Translations under genes and position numbers: made by a program
Notes under the pieces: generated by a model
The model's input: only the letters and a program-made list of their open reading frames with translations
The model's database searches: none
Told to the model about the DNA's origin: nothing
DNA from: Propionicimonas sp.
Lineage (GTDB): Bacteria > Actinomycetota > Actinomycetes > Propionibacteriales > Propionibacteriaceae
NCBI RefSeq assembly: GCF_029975155.1
Contig: NZ_JARKPQ010000054.1
Location: 1 to 37,297, forward strand
DNA: 37,297 nt
Direction of reading: 5' to 3'
Shown here: in pieces, positions 9,001 through 17,345 of the stretch
How the letters are laid out: each line of letters opens with the position of its first letter
Numbering within the stretch: position 1 is the first letter of the stretch

Positions 9001-10817
9001 CCGCGACCTGGCTGGCGGAGCTCGTCCGGCAACGGCGAGTGCTGGAACTGCCCGGTGTCCACGGCTCCCGCTGGGCGGTGATCGAGGACGCCGGCCGGCT
9101 CCGGGACGCGCTGGGCGTCGCTCTTCCGGTCGGGGTGCCCGAAGCCCTGCTGGCGCCCGTGCCCGACCCCCTGGGCGACCTGCTCGCCCGCTACGCCCGC
9201 AGCCACACGGTGTTCACCGCCGGAGAGGCCGCGGTCTGGCTCGGGATCGGCGGGTCCGTTGCCCGGGACGTGCTGCGCCGGCTCGTCGCCTCGGGCCGGC
9301 TCGTGGAGGGCGACCTGCGCCCGCCGGGCTGGCTGCCACCGTCGGAGGACGCCGCCCTTCGCGACGCGTGGTCCTTCGCAAGCTCAGGACAGCTCCTCAG
9401 GACCCAGAACGAGCCGGCGTCACGAAGGGCGGCCACCCAGAGCGCCACCGACGAGCCCCCGTTCTGCGACGCGCAGGTGCTGCGGCTGCTCCGGCGCCGA
9501 TCGCTGGCCGCGCTCCGCGAGGCGGTCGAGCCGGTCGGCGCGCTCGACTACGCGCGCTTCCTGCCGGGCTGGCAGGGCGTGGGCGAGCTGCGTGGCGTGG
9601 ACGGCGTGCTCCGCGCGGTGGAGCAACTGGCCGGGGTGCCGGTGCCGGCGAGCGCGCTGGAGTCACTGATCCTGCCGGTCCGGGTGCGGGACTACCACTC
9701 CAGCCTGCTCGACGAACTGATGTCGTCCGGCGAGGTGGTCTGGCAGGGCCATGGCGCGCTGGCCGGCACGGACGGCTGGGTGTCGCTGCACCCGGCGGAG
9801 CTCGCCCCGCTGACGCTGGCGGATCCGCAGCCGGTGCCGGACGGGCTCGGCGCCGCCGTGCTGGAGACGATCGGTGCCGGTGGCTACTTCTTCCGTCCGC
9901 TCGCCGCTCAGTTGGGGGTGGCGGACGACGAACTCTCCGCAGCGATCTGGGACCTGGTCTGGGCCGGCCGGCTCGGCAACGACACGCTCGCTCCCCTGCG
10001 GGCACTGCTCGGCCAGGGCCGGACGACCCACCGCAGCCGTCCCCAGGCCCCCGCCCGTGGCCGCTACGGCCGACTCGGCGGAGGCCGGCCCAGTCTGCCG
10101 CGCGCGCCACTGCCGCTGCGCACCGGTCCTCCCGAGACAGCCGGACGCTGGTCCGCGCTGCCGGCCCCCGAACCAGACGCGGCGGCCCGCGCCGTGGCGA
10201 GGGCCGAGGTGCTGCTGGATCGCTACGGCGTGGTCACCCGCGGCAGCGTGATGGCCGAGGACGCCGCCGGCGGCTTCAGCGCGGTGTACCGGGTGCTGGC
10301 GACGGCGGAGGAGTCCGGGCGGGTCCGCCGCGGCTACTTCGTCGAGGGGCTCGGCGCGGCCCAGTTCGGCGGCGTCGGCGCGGTGGACCGGCTGCGGTCG
10401 CAGGCCCGTCCGCTCGAGGGGGCACCGGTGGGCGGATCGGCCCTGGTGCTCGCGGCCGCCGACCCGGCCAACCCCTACGGCGCCGCACTGGCCTGGCCGC
10501 CGCGGCCGGAGACCGGCGACGGCCACGGTCATCTGCCGGGCCGCAAGTCCGGTGCGCTGGTGGTGCTGCTCGACGGGCGGCTGGTGCTCTACGTCGAGCG
10601 TGGTGGCCGCACGCTGCTGTCGTGGTCCGACGACCCGGCGCTGCTGGAACCGGCGGCGGTCGCGCTCGCCGGCGCCGTGCACGCGGGCGCGCTGGGCAAG
10701 CTCACCGTCGAGCGCGTGGACGGCGAGTCGGTGCTCGGTTCCGATCATCCGCTGGCCCGGGCGCTCGCGTCCGCCGGTTTCGGACTGACCCCGCGCGGGC
10801 TCAGGCTGCGGCGGTAG
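6072..10817 (+). CDS. lhr: Lhr-type ATP-dependent DNA helicase (full-length)
   Basis: A 1581-residue superfamily-2 helicase of the long Lhr type. Mycobacterial Lhr is about 1500 residues and is a 3'-to-5' translocase linked to DNA repair. Walker A is APTGSGKT (45-52), the DEVH box is at 168-171, and RecA2 motifs follow in ELGIDMGAVDLVVQ and QRVGRAGHQ. After the Lhr core comes a large C-terminal region with repeated winged-helix-like segments. The frame is open back to 5940, but ATG 6072 gives the family's normal N-terminus (MTAEVLERFS). A palindromic repeat at 9353-9431 is read through inside the C-terminal part (residues about 1094-1120). nei starts three bases after the stop, so the two form a repair operon. 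Confidence 0.93.
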   Translation: MTAEVLERFSVATREWFRSNFAAPTAAQAGAWDAISSGRHTLVVAPTGSGKTLSAFLWALDRLATESPPEKARRCRVLYISPLKALAVDVERNLRSPLVGIGHAAARLGLPKPDVRVAVRSGDTPADERRAFAREPADILITTPESLFLLLTSAARDALRNVETVIIDEVHAVAGTKRGAHLALSLERLDALLDRPAQRIGLSATVRPVEEVARFLAGGRDVAIVAPPSEKRWSLEVVVPVPDLGAVGQPTGDLSGPAAGDPERSSIWPHVEERIVEAIAEHSSTLVFVNSRRLAERLTARLNEIWIERLEQSAPASPTTTRAPAQVMAQSAIAHGAPPVLARAHHGSVSREQRQLTEEDLKAGRLPAVVATSSLELGIDMGAVDLVVQVEAPPSVASGLQRVGRAGHQVGAVSHGVLFPKFRGDLVQTAVIVERMRSGAIEALRIPANPLDVLAQQIVAMVALDDWTVTDLEALVRRAAPFSGLTRGVLESVLDMLSGRYPSDEFAELRPRLVWDRTTDTLTGRRGAQRLAVTSGGTIPDRGLYGVFLAGETSTGSASGGRRVGELDEEMVYESRVGDVFALGTSTWRIEDITHDRVLVTPAPGAPARLPFWKGDSLGRPAELGAAVGAFVREVGGLPPAEARARVQAAGLDEWASDNLLGYLAEQSEAVGRLPHDRQIVVERFRDEIGDWRVVVHSPFGAQVHAPWSLVVAARLRERYGVDVQAMHADDGLVFCLPDTDWLAGESIEIGAEALRDALLELIFPDPDEVAAAVTEQIGGSALFASRFRECAGRALLLPKRRPDRRQALWQQRLRASQLLEVASQYPSFPIVLEAVRECVNDVFDVPGLVDLLRGVRSRTIATVAVETPHPSPFASSLMFGYVAQFLYEGDSPLAERRAAALSLDPSLLAELLGTTEGLSLAELLDPDALTRTERELQHLVDGRRARDADDLSDVLRQIGPLTTVAVQARCAEPAAAATWLAELVRQRRVLELPGVHGSRWAVIEDAGRLRDALGVALPVGVPEALLAPVPDPLGDLLARYARSHTVFTAGEAAVWLGIGGSVARDVLRRLVASGRLVEGDLRPPGWLPPSEDAALRDAWSFASSGQLLRTQNEPASRRAATQSATDEPPFCDAQVLRLLRRRSLAALREAVEPVGALDYARFLPGWQGVGELRGVDGVLRAVEQLAGVPVPASALESLILPVRVRDYHSSLLDELMSSGEVVWQGHGALAGTDGWVSLHPAELAPLTLADPQPVPDGLGAAVLETIGAGGYFFRPLAAQLGVADDELSAAIWDLVWAGRLGNDTLAPLRALLGQGRTTHRSRPQAPARGRYGRLGGGRPSLPRAPLPLRTGPPETAGRWSALPAPEPDAAARAVARAEVLLDRYGVVTRGSVMAEDAAGGFSAVYRVLATAEESGRVRRGYFVEGLGAAQFGGVGAVDRLRSQARPLEGAPVGGSALVLAAADPANPYGAALAWPPRPETGDGHGHLPGRKSGALVVLLDGRLVLYVERGGRTLLSWSDDPALLEPAAVALAGAVHAGALGKLTVERVDGESVLGSDHPLARALASAGFGLTPRGLRLRR
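9353..9431. repeat. Palindromic repeat inside the lhr coding sequence
   Basis: The ends CGCCCTTCGCGACGC (9353-9367) and GCGTCACGAAGGGCG (9417-9431) are inverted copies with one mismatch. Between them lies an inner inverted repeat, GGTCCTTCGCAAGCTCAGGA then CTCCTCAGGACC. The reverse complement matches the element in nei (11069-11123), and the right-end 15-mer is identical to 11109-11123. The reading frame stays open and yields a polar peptide ending in ASRRA. Confidence 0.75.
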
Positions 10818-10820
10818 GCC

Positions 10821-11735
10821 ATGCCTGAGGGCGACACCGTCTTCCGCACCTGCGCCCGCCTGCACGAGGCGCTCGCCGGCTCGGTGCTGCTGGCGGCCGA
10901 GCTGCGCTGGCCGGGCCTGTCCACCGCACGGCTGGCCGGCATGACCGTCCGGGAGGTCGTGCCGCGCGGCAAGCACATCCTCGTCCGCTTCGAGGAGGGC
11001 TGGACGCTGCACTCCCACCTGAAGATGGAGGGCCAGTGGCGGATCGAGCGCACGGAGGGCCGAGGATCGGTCCCTGAGGAGCGTCGCCCTGAGCGTGCGA
11101 AGGGCGACGCGTCACGAAGGGCGCCCCACAACCCGCACATCCGCGCGATCCTGACCACCGGGGAATGGACGGCCATCGGGATCCAGCTGGGCCAGCTCGA
11201 CCTCGTCCGGACCAGCGAGGAGCACACCCTCGTCGGCCACCTCGGGCCGGACATCCTCGACGACGACTTCGACCTCGCCCTGGCCGTCACCAACCTCGCC
11301 GCGAGCGGCACCACGGTCGGCGCGGCGCTGCTCGACCAGCGCAACCTCGCCGGCATCGGCACCATGTGGGCCTGCGAGGCACTGTTCCTCCAGCGGCTGA
11401 ACCCCTGGTCCCAGGACGTCGGGGAGGCCCAGCTCACCGCTCTGGTCGAGCGCGCCCGGCTGCTGATGCGGGCCGGCCTGCCGCACGCCGTCCCCAGCTC
11501 GACGGGCAGCCGTCGCGCGGGGGAGAACACCTGGGTCCACGGCCGCTCCGGACGTCCCTGCCGGCGCTGCGGCAGCACCGTCCGCGTCGCCCCGATCGGT
11601 CCGCCCACCCGCGAGCGGGCGATGTTCTACTGCCCCACCTGCCAGTCCGGCGTCGCCCCCACGGACGACGGCCGGCCGATCGCCCCGCTGGGCTCGGGGC
11701 GGAGCCGCGGCGGCCCGTCCGGATACCGTCGCTGA
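10821..11735 (+). CDS. nei: Nei-type (endonuclease VIII) DNA glycosylase/AP lyase
   Basis: A 304-residue member of the Fpg/Nei family, which removes oxidised bases and nicks the abasic site. The start MPEGDT gives the catalytic proline (residue 2 before Met removal) and glutamate; PEGDT is the Nei form rather than the Fpg form. The helix-two-turn-helix is seen in LLDQRNLAGIGTMWACEALF. A C-terminal zinc finger has Cys 247, 250, 271 and 274. It most resembles mycobacterial Nei2. It is longer than usual, partly because a palindromic repeat adds about 19 residues (83-101) where the family normally has a short loop between beta strands. The ATG is three bases after the lhr stop. Confidence 0.93.
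   Translation: MPEGDTVFRTCARLHEALAGSVLLAAELRWPGLSTARLAGMTVREVVPRGKHILVRFEEGWTLHSHLKMEGQWRIERTEGRGSVPEERRPERAKGDASRRAPHNPHIRAILTTGEWTAIGIQLGQLDLVRTSEEHTLVGHLGPDILDDDFDLALAVTNLAASGTTVGAALLDQRNLAGIGTMWACEALFLQRLNPWSQDVGEAQLTALVERARLLMRAGLPHAVPSSTGSRRAGENTWVHGRSGRPCRRCGSTVRVAPIGPPTRERAMFYCPTCQSGVAPTDDGRPIAPLGSGRSRGGPSGYRR
11069..11123. repeat. Palindromic repeat inside the nei coding sequence
   Basis: The sequence from GGTCCCTGAGGAGC (11069-11082) to GCGTCACGAAGGGCG (11109-11123) contains a perfect stem GCGTCGCCCT (11081-11090) / AGGGCGACGC (11101-11110). It aligns along nearly its whole length with the reverse complement of the lhr repeat. It is in frame and codes an Arg/Glu-rich peptide ending in ASRRA, the same frame and peptide as in lhr. 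Confidence 0.75.
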
Positions 11736-11859
11736 TCACGGAAAGTCGCAATCCGCTCACGCCTGTCACCCCTCTGGGCTACGTTGAGATCCTGGGCTCC
11801 CGCAACGAAGCGATGAGCCTTCTGGTTCACCATCGACCCTCTCTTGACAAGGAGAAACG

Positions 11860-14151
11860 TTGACCAGACCATCCCTCGGCTCCAGGCTGATCCTCGCCAC
11901 CATCCTCGGCGTGGGCCTGGGCCTCGCCCCATTCACCGCGCCGCCTGCCCACGCCGCCGACGCGGTCACGATCAACCTGCTCAACTTCAACGACTTCCAC
12001 GGCCGGATCGCCAAGGACCTCACTGTCCAGTTCGCCGGCACGATCGAGAAGTCGCGCGCGGAGTACGGCGAGAGCCACACCCTGCTGTTGTCCGGTGGGG
12101 ACAACATCGGGGCGTCGCTGTTCCCGTCCGCCACCCAGGCCGACCAGCCCACGATCGACGTGCTGAACGCGCTCGAGGTGAAGGCGTCCGCGGTCGGCAA
12201 CCACGAGTTCGACAAGGGCTTCGCCGACCTCACCGATCGGGTGATCGGCGCCGGCGCCACCCGCAACGCCGCCTGGGACTACCTGGGCGCCAACGTCTAC
12301 AAGACCGGCACCACCACGCCCGTCCTGCCGGAGTACCAGGTGTACACGGTGGCGGGCGTGACGGTCGGCGTGATCGGCGCGGTCACCCAGGAGACGCCGT
12401 CGCTGGTCTCGTCGATCGGCATCAAGGGGCTCACCTTCGGCGACCCGGTGGCAGCGGTCAACCGGGTGGCCGAGCAGCTGAGTGACGGCAACCCGGCCAA
12501 CGGGGAGGCGCAGGTGCTCGTGGCCGAGTACCACGAGGGCTCCGCGCTGAGCGCGTCCTCGTCCGTCGACCTCCCGGCGGCCGTCGCGGCGGGCGGGGCG
12601 TTCGCGTCCATCGTCGAGGACACCTCGGCCAAGGTGGACGTGATCTTCAACGCCCACACCCACCAGACCTACGCCTGGTCCGCACCGGTCACCGGCGGCA
12701 CGCGCGCCGTGGTGCAGGCCGGCTCGTACGCCAGCCACATCGGCCAGGTCGTGCTCAGCGTCGACCCCGCGACCGGGAGCGTCGTCGACCACAGCCAGTC
12801 GCTGATCACACGCAGCACGGACACCGTGGCCTCGCTGGTCGCCACCTACCCGCGGGCCGCGAAGGTGGACGACCTGACCAACGCTGCGCTCGACCACGCG
12901 ACGACGGTCGGTGAGGTGAAGGTCGGCAAGATCACCGCCGACGTCACCACCGCGTTCAAGAACGGCACCTACGTCGGCGGCCGCTACACCGCCGCCGTCG
13001 CCGACCGGGACGACCGGGCCAAGGAGTCCACGCTGGGCAACCTGGTGGCGGACGCCCTGCTCAAGACCCTGAAGTCGAAGGCCCGCGGCGGAGCCCAGAT
13101 CGGCGTGGTGAACCCCGGAGGACTGAGGGCGGAGCTGTACCACGCCGCGTCCGGCAGTGAGAAGAAGCCGGGCATCGTCACGCGGGCCGAGGCGAACTCC
13201 GTCCTGCCGTTCGTGAACAACCTGTGGACCACGACGCTCACCGGCGCACAGCTGAAATCCGTGCTCGAGGAGCAATGGCAGCCGGACGGCTCGTCCCGTC
13301 CGTACCTGCAGCTGGGGCTGTCGGACAACGTCCGCTACACCTATGACCCGGACGCCGACCGCGGCTCGCACATCACCGGCATCTGGGTGAACGGCAAGGC
13401 TGTGAAGAGCACCGCCACCTACCGGATCGGCTCGTTCAGCTTCCTGCTGGCCGGTGGCGACAACTTCACGACGTTCGCCAAGGGAACGCACACCCTGGAC
13501 TCCGGCCTGGTCGACTACGAGGCGTGGATCGACTACCTGAGGGCGAAGTCCCCGGTCAGCCCGTCGTACGTCACCCACGGCGTGGCGGTGGAGGCCGCTC
13601 CGACGGCGAAGCTCGGCCAGCGCTACGAGATCGCGGTCTCGGGCCTGAACCTGAACTCGCTCGGTGCGCCGGCGAACACCTGGCTGAAGGTGACCGTCGG
13701 CGGCAAGACCGTGGCGCGGAACGTCCCGGTGACCGACGGCGCGGCGACGGTGGCCGTGAAGCTGCCGAACCGTGGCGCGGTCGTGATCACGGCCTACCCG
13801 TCCAGGACGGTCGTGCGCGTGCCGGTGAGCATCGGCAAGGGCACCGTCACGGTGATCGACAAGGACGAGGCCCGGACGGTGAAGCGCGGCAAGGCGGTCA
13901 CGTTCCGCGTCCGCACCGCCGCGCTCGGCGACGGCTTCTGGCCGACCGGGACGGTCAAGGTGTACATCGGCACCCGGGTCGTGGCGAAGGCCACCCTGCG
14001 CGCCCGCGACCGCGGTACGAAGAAGCTCACCCTCACCAGGGGTGACCTGCGCCGCTACGGCAGGGGCACGGTGGTCGCGACCGCCAAGCTGGTCTCCTCC
14101 AGCAACGCGGAGCCGACCGTCCTGAAGGTGCTGACGCTCACCATCGTGTGA
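11860..14151 (+). CDS. Secreted 5'-nucleotidase / metallophosphoesterase (UshA-like)
   Basis: A 763-residue exported nucleotide or phosphate-ester hydrolase. A signal peptide covers about residues 1-33 and ends at AHA. The metallophosphoesterase domain shows NDFHGR (44-49), GGDNIGAS, GNHEFDKG (113-120) and HTHQ (266-269), which supply metal ligands. The 5'-nucleotidase C-terminal domain follows, with LGNLVADALL, NPGGLRAEL and LLAGGDNFTTF. The last ~200 residues are beta-rich, Lys/Val/Thr-rich and Ig-like, without an LPXTG sorting signal. TTG 11860 is the start because AAGGAG lies five bases upstream and the frame begins directly at the signal peptide. It stands alone; the 124 bases before it hold no gene. 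A role in scavenging external nucleotides or phosphate is inferred. Confidence 0.9.
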   Translation: MTRPSLGSRLILATILGVGLGLAPFTAPPAHAADAVTINLLNFNDFHGRIAKDLTVQFAGTIEKSRAEYGESHTLLLSGGDNIGASLFPSATQADQPTIDVLNALEVKASAVGNHEFDKGFADLTDRVIGAGATRNAAWDYLGANVYKTGTTTPVLPEYQVYTVAGVTVGVIGAVTQETPSLVSSIGIKGLTFGDPVAAVNRVAEQLSDGNPANGEAQVLVAEYHEGSALSASSSVDLPAAVAAGGAFASIVEDTSAKVDVIFNAHTHQTYAWSAPVTGGTRAVVQAGSYASHIGQVVLSVDPATGSVVDHSQSLITRSTDTVASLVATYPRAAKVDDLTNAALDHATTVGEVKVGKITADVTTAFKNGTYVGGRYTAAVADRDDRAKESTLGNLVADALLKTLKSKARGGAQIGVVNPGGLRAELYHAASGSEKKPGIVTRAEANSVLPFVNNLWTTTLTGAQLKSVLEEQWQPDGSSRPYLQLGLSDNVRYTYDPDADRGSHITGIWVNGKAVKSTATYRIGSFSFLLAGGDNFTTFAKGTHTLDSGLVDYEAWIDYLRAKSPVSPSYVTHGVAVEAAPTAKLGQRYEIAVSGLNLNSLGAPANTWLKVTVGGKTVARNVPVTDGAATVAVKLPNRGAVVITAYPSRTVVRVPVSIGKGTVTVIDKDEARTVKRGKAVTFRVRTAALGDGFWPTGTVKVYIGTRVVAKATLRARDRGTKKLTLTRGDLRRYGRGTVVATAKLVSSSNAEPTVLKVLTLTIV

Positions 14152-14165
14152 GCTGCTGACCGACT

Positions 14166-14222
14166 GGGGACAGGTCCCATTCCCGTTCACCCCGCACGTG
14201 AACGGGAATGGGACCTGTCCCC
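14166..14222. repeat. Dispersed palindrome, copy A (convergent terminator)
   Basis: Perfect 25-bp arms at 14166-14190 and 14198-14222 surround a 7-base loop (CCCGCAC). The arm begins GGGGACAGGTCCCATTCCCG. The element lies between the 5'-nucleotidase stop (14151) and the MFS stop (14236). The same arm recurs at 28425-28490 and 31351-31411 with a different loop. Confidence 0.9.
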
Positions 14223-14235
14223 GGTGGTTCGCCGG

Positions 14236-15492
14236 TCAGACGGCGGGGGCGTGAGGCAACGGAGCCATTCGGCGCTCCACCCGCGGGGTGATGGCGAGCC
14301 GGATCAGTCCGCACAGCAGGGCGCACGCGGCGGTACCCAGCCACAGCACCTCCCGGCCCGCGGTCTGGAGCACCCAGCCGCCGATCCAGGGACCGACGCA
14401 GTAGCCGACGGTGAGGGCAGCCGACACCAGCCCCAGGTACCGTGCACGGGAGCCGGGCTTCGCCAGCGTGCTCATCACGGCGTTGCGCACCGGGGCGTCC
14501 ATCATCTCGCCGACCGTCCACACGGTCAGGCACAGCAGGATCAGCGCCAGGTGCTGGTGCAGGAACGCGAGCATGCCGTAGCCGAGCGCTGCGACGGCGG
14601 CCGCGCGGGCCAGGACGCGCATCCCGCGGCGGCGGGCGATCGCCCGTCCGGCCCTGATCTGGAAGAGCGTCAACAGGGCACCGTTCCAGAAGATGACGTA
14701 GCCGTAGAGGTCGGGGCTGTAGCCGCTGGCCTCCATGTCCAGCGGAAGGGTGCCGGTCATCTGCGACAGGCACATCGCGAACAGCAGCGTGGAACTGATC
14801 AGGGCGACCGCCAGCCGGTCCCGGGCCGCCAGTGACACCGCGGCCAGCGCGTCCCTCGCCCTCGCGAGCAGCCCACAGTCGGCGGTGGCCGGCAGCGGCG
14901 TCCGGTTCGGGGGACGGGAGGCCGGCAGGATCCGCGCGACCAGGACGAGCGCGAGCAGCGTCCCGGCCGCCTCGAGGTGGAACACCCAGTCGAAGGCGAG
15001 CACGGCCACCCGTCCGCCGACCAGCGCGGTGAACGCGAAGCCGACATTCAGCGCCCAGTACTCCGCGGCGTACACCTCCGTCCACTGGCGCACCGGGATC
15101 GTCCGCACGACCAGGGCGGAGAAGACCGGCTGGACGGCGTTGACGAAGGCGCCGAGCAGGAAGAAGCCGACCATCAGCGACGTCAGGCTGTGCAGGTGCG
15201 GGATCGCCGCGGCGCTCAGGGCAGCCCCGCCGAGCAGGGTCAGCACCACCGGCTTCTCGCCGAACCGGTCGGCGATCGCCCCCGCCAGCATCACCGCCAC
15301 CAGCCCGCCGAGGCCGCGGACGGCGACGAACAGGCCCGCCGTGGTGTAGTCCACGCCGCGGGTCTGGACCAGGTAGAGCGTGAGGAACGGGATCGACAGC
15401 TTGGACGCCGCCAGCACCGCCTCGATCAGGACGACGTCCCGCGGCTCCCCGACCAGCACGTCAGAGGACACGAACAAACGCACCCAGCGCAT
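14236..15492 (-). CDS. MFS transporter
   Basis: A 418-residue major facilitator superfamily permease with about twelve hydrophobic segments. The loop between TM2 and TM3 carries the signature region GAIADRFGEKPVV, typical of drug/proton antiporters. The start is uncertain: ATG 15492 has only a weak upstream GAGG, and GTG codons shortly inside (15471 and 15459) are alternatives. It lies 66 bases downstream of the second sugar permease on the same strand, with a hairpin between, so it is probably expressed on its own or by read-through. A link to sugar-amine uptake is possible but nothing in the sequence shows it; a drug or metabolite exporter is equally likely. Confidence 0.85.
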   Translation of the reverse strand: MRWVRLFVSSDVLVGEPRDVVLIEAVLAASKLSIPFLTLYLVQTRGVDYTTAGLFVAVRGLGGLVAVMLAGAIADRFGEKPVVLTLLGGAALSAAAIPHLHSLTSLMVGFFLLGAFVNAVQPVFSALVVRTIPVRQWTEVYAAEYWALNVGFAFTALVGGRVAVLAFDWVFHLEAAGTLLALVLVARILPASRPPNRTPLPATADCGLLARARDALAAVSLAARDRLAVALISSTLLFAMCLSQMTGTLPLDMEASGYSPDLYGYVIFWNGALLTLFQIRAGRAIARRRGMRVLARAAAVAALGYGMLAFLHQHLALILLCLTVWTVGEMMDAPVRNAVMSTLAKPGSRARYLGLVSAALTVGYCVGPWIGGWVLQTAGREVLWLGTAACALLCGLIRLAITPRVERRMAPLPHAPAV

Positions 15493-15529
15493 TCAGGCAC
15501 GCCTCAACTCTCCCGTTGTCACTGCGACG

Positions 15530-15554
15530 GTCGCCGCCCGGCGGGGCGGCCGAC
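15530..15554 (-). terminator. GC-rich hairpin after the frl permease genes
   Basis: GTCGCCGCCC (15530-15539) pairs with GGGGCGGCCGAC (15543-15554) with one bulge and a very short loop. It lies just past the stop of the MalG-like permease on the minus strand and may end the operon transcript. Confidence 0.4.
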
Positions 15555-15558
15555 CCGA

Positions 15559-16440
15559 TTACTTGCCCAGGCCCTCGGTGATCCCTCGGACGAAGTGGCG
15601 CTGGCCGAACAGGAAGGCGAGCACCATCGGGATCGCCGAGATCGTCAGGCCCGCGAACACCACCGGCCAGTTGGTGGTGAGTTTCGACTGCAACGCCATC
15701 AGGCCGACCGGCATGGTCTTGAGGGCGTCGTCCTTGATGAAGACCAGGGCGAAGACGAACTCGTTCCACGAGAACAGGGCCTGCAGGATCGCCGCGGAGA
15801 TCAGGATCGGGTAGCACAGCGGCAACGTCACCCGCCAGAACATCTGCCACAGCGACGCGCCGTCCACGATCGCCGCGTCCCGCAACTCGGTGGGCAGGTC
15901 GATCATGTAGGCCCGGATCAGGAAGGTGGTGAAGGGGATCCGGAAGGCCGTGTAGAGGATGATGATGCCGATCAGGGTGTTGTACAGGTCCAGCGAACGC
16001 ATGATCCGGAACAGCGGCACGAGCGCGACCGTCTCGGACAGCATCAGGCCACCGAGGATGAGCATCAGCACCGGCTGGCCGAGCGGGATCCGCACCTGCA
16101 CCAGCGCGAACGCCGCGAAGCTGGAGACCAGCGTCACCAGGATGATCGAGCCGACCGTCACGACCAGCGAGTTCAGGATGTAGTGGACGACCCCGTAGTC
16201 CCAGGCCTGCACGTAGTTGCCGAACCGCCACTCCGCGGGCAGCCCCCAGGCGTCCCCGAACAGCTCGGCGTTGGTCTTGAAGCCGGACATGGCCATCCAC
16301 AGCAGCGGATAGAGCACGACCACCGCCAACGCCGCCAGGACGAGGCCGATCACCACTCGCAGCGGAGTCACCCGCATCCGCCGGTGCCGCACGGCGACGC
16401 CGGTGGCGGCCGGGCCCGCCGACAGCTTCGTGACGCTCAT
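15559..16440 (-). CDS. ABC transporter permease, MalG/FrlM type
   Basis: A 293-residue inner-membrane permease of the carbohydrate uptake class 1 (CUT1) family with six predicted TM segments. The EAA loop that contacts the ATPase is seen as ELRDAAIVDGASLWQMFWRV. ATG 16440 overlaps the stop of the upstream permease as ATGA, so the two are translationally coupled and form the heterodimeric channel. With the binding protein, kinase and SIS deglycase upstream, the gene order resembles the Bacillus subtilis frl operon, so the likely cargo is a fructosamine. No ATPase gene is present. Confidence 0.9.
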   Translation of the reverse strand: MSVTKLSAGPAATGVAVRHRRMRVTPLRVVIGLVLAALAVVVLYPLLWMAMSGFKTNAELFGDAWGLPAEWRFGNYVQAWDYGVVHYILNSLVVTVGSIILVTLVSSFAAFALVQVRIPLGQPVLMLILGGLMLSETVALVPLFRIMRSLDLYNTLIGIIILYTAFRIPFTTFLIRAYMIDLPTELRDAAIVDGASLWQMFWRVTLPLCYPILISAAILQALFSWNEFVFALVFIKDDALKTMPVGLMALQSKLTTNWPVVFAGLTISAIPMVLAFLFGQRHFVRGITEGLGK

Positions 16441-17321
16441 TGCTCAACCCTCCGGAGTCTCGAGTAGCCCAGCTGCAGCAGCGCAGCGGTGAAGGTGAAG
16501 ACGAAGATGACGACGGCCACCACGGTCGCGTAGCCCATGTCGTCGTTCTTGAAGGCCGACTGGTACAGCCACGTGCCCAGCACCTGGCTGGAGTTGTTGG
16601 GTCCGCCCTGGGTGGTGGCCATGATCTCGTTGAAGACCAGGAAGGCGCCGGAGATCGTGACGATCATCAACAGCGTGGTCATCTCCCGGACCAGCGGCAC
16701 GGTCACGGAGAAGAAGGTGCGGATCGCGCCGGCCCCGTCCACGAGGGCCGCCTCGTAGTACTCCTTGGGGATCCGCTGGATGGCGACCACGAAGAGCATG
16801 GTGGTGTAGCCGAGGTTCTGCCACTGGCTCATCGCGATCACCGACCCGATGGCGGTCTCCTGCTCGCCGAGCCATGCTCGGGACGACTCCACGCCGAACA
16901 GGCCGAGGAAGGCGTTCAGCAGGCCTTCGGGCTGGTAGATGATCCGGAAGAGCAGGCCGACGATCGTGATCGAGATCGTGGCCGGGATGAAGTACACCGT
17001 CCGCAGGAAGCCGCGCAGCCGGGGCGCGACCACTCCTTCGAGCAGGGCGGCGAGGACGAGCGCGATGCCCACCTGGAACAGGACCGAGACCACGGCGTAC
17101 CAGATGTTGTTGACGATCGACGTCCAGAACACCGGGTCGGCGAAGACCCGCTGGTAGTTGTTGAGCCCCACGAACTTGGGCACCGGACGGAACGCGTTCC
17201 AGCTGTACAGGCTGAGCCGGAAGTTCTCGATGATGGGGTAGTACACGAACACGAGCAGCAGCACGAGGGCGGGGAGGATCCACGCGTACCCGACAGTCCG
17301 CCGCGCCAGTTGTCCTTTCAT
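16437..17321 (-). CDS. ABC transporter permease, MalF/FrlN type
   Basis: A 294-residue CUT1 permease with six TM segments. It begins with a short cytoplasmic tail and TM1 (GYAWILPALVLLLVFVYYPI). The EAA loop reads EYYEAALVDGAGAIRTFFSV. It pairs with the downstream permease, which it overlaps by four bases. It follows the binding-protein gene after an 84-base gap that contains a strong hairpin. The ATG at 17319-17321 has AGAGGGAAG directly before it. Confidence 0.9.
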   Translation of the reverse strand: MKGQLARRTVGYAWILPALVLLLVFVYYPIIENFRLSLYSWNAFRPVPKFVGLNNYQRVFADPVFWTSIVNNIWYAVVSVLFQVGIALVLAALLEGVVAPRLRGFLRTVYFIPATISITIVGLLFRIIYQPEGLLNAFLGLFGVESSRAWLGEQETAIGSVIAMSQWQNLGYTTMLFVVAIQRIPKEYYEAALVDGAGAIRTFFSVTVPLVREMTTLLMIVTISGAFLVFNEIMATTQGGPNNSSQVLGTWLYQSAFKNDDMGYATVVAVVIFVFTFTAALLQLGYSRLRRVEQ

Positions 17322-17345
17322 CTTCCCTCTCTCTGCGATCGGATC

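Noticed and set aside
11827..14190. A 787-residue minus-strand frame opposite the 5'-nucleotidase
   Set aside because: Composition is His/Arg/Asp/Gly-rich without domains, as expected from the antisense of a GC-rich gene. The plus strand has a clear signal peptide and catalytic motifs.
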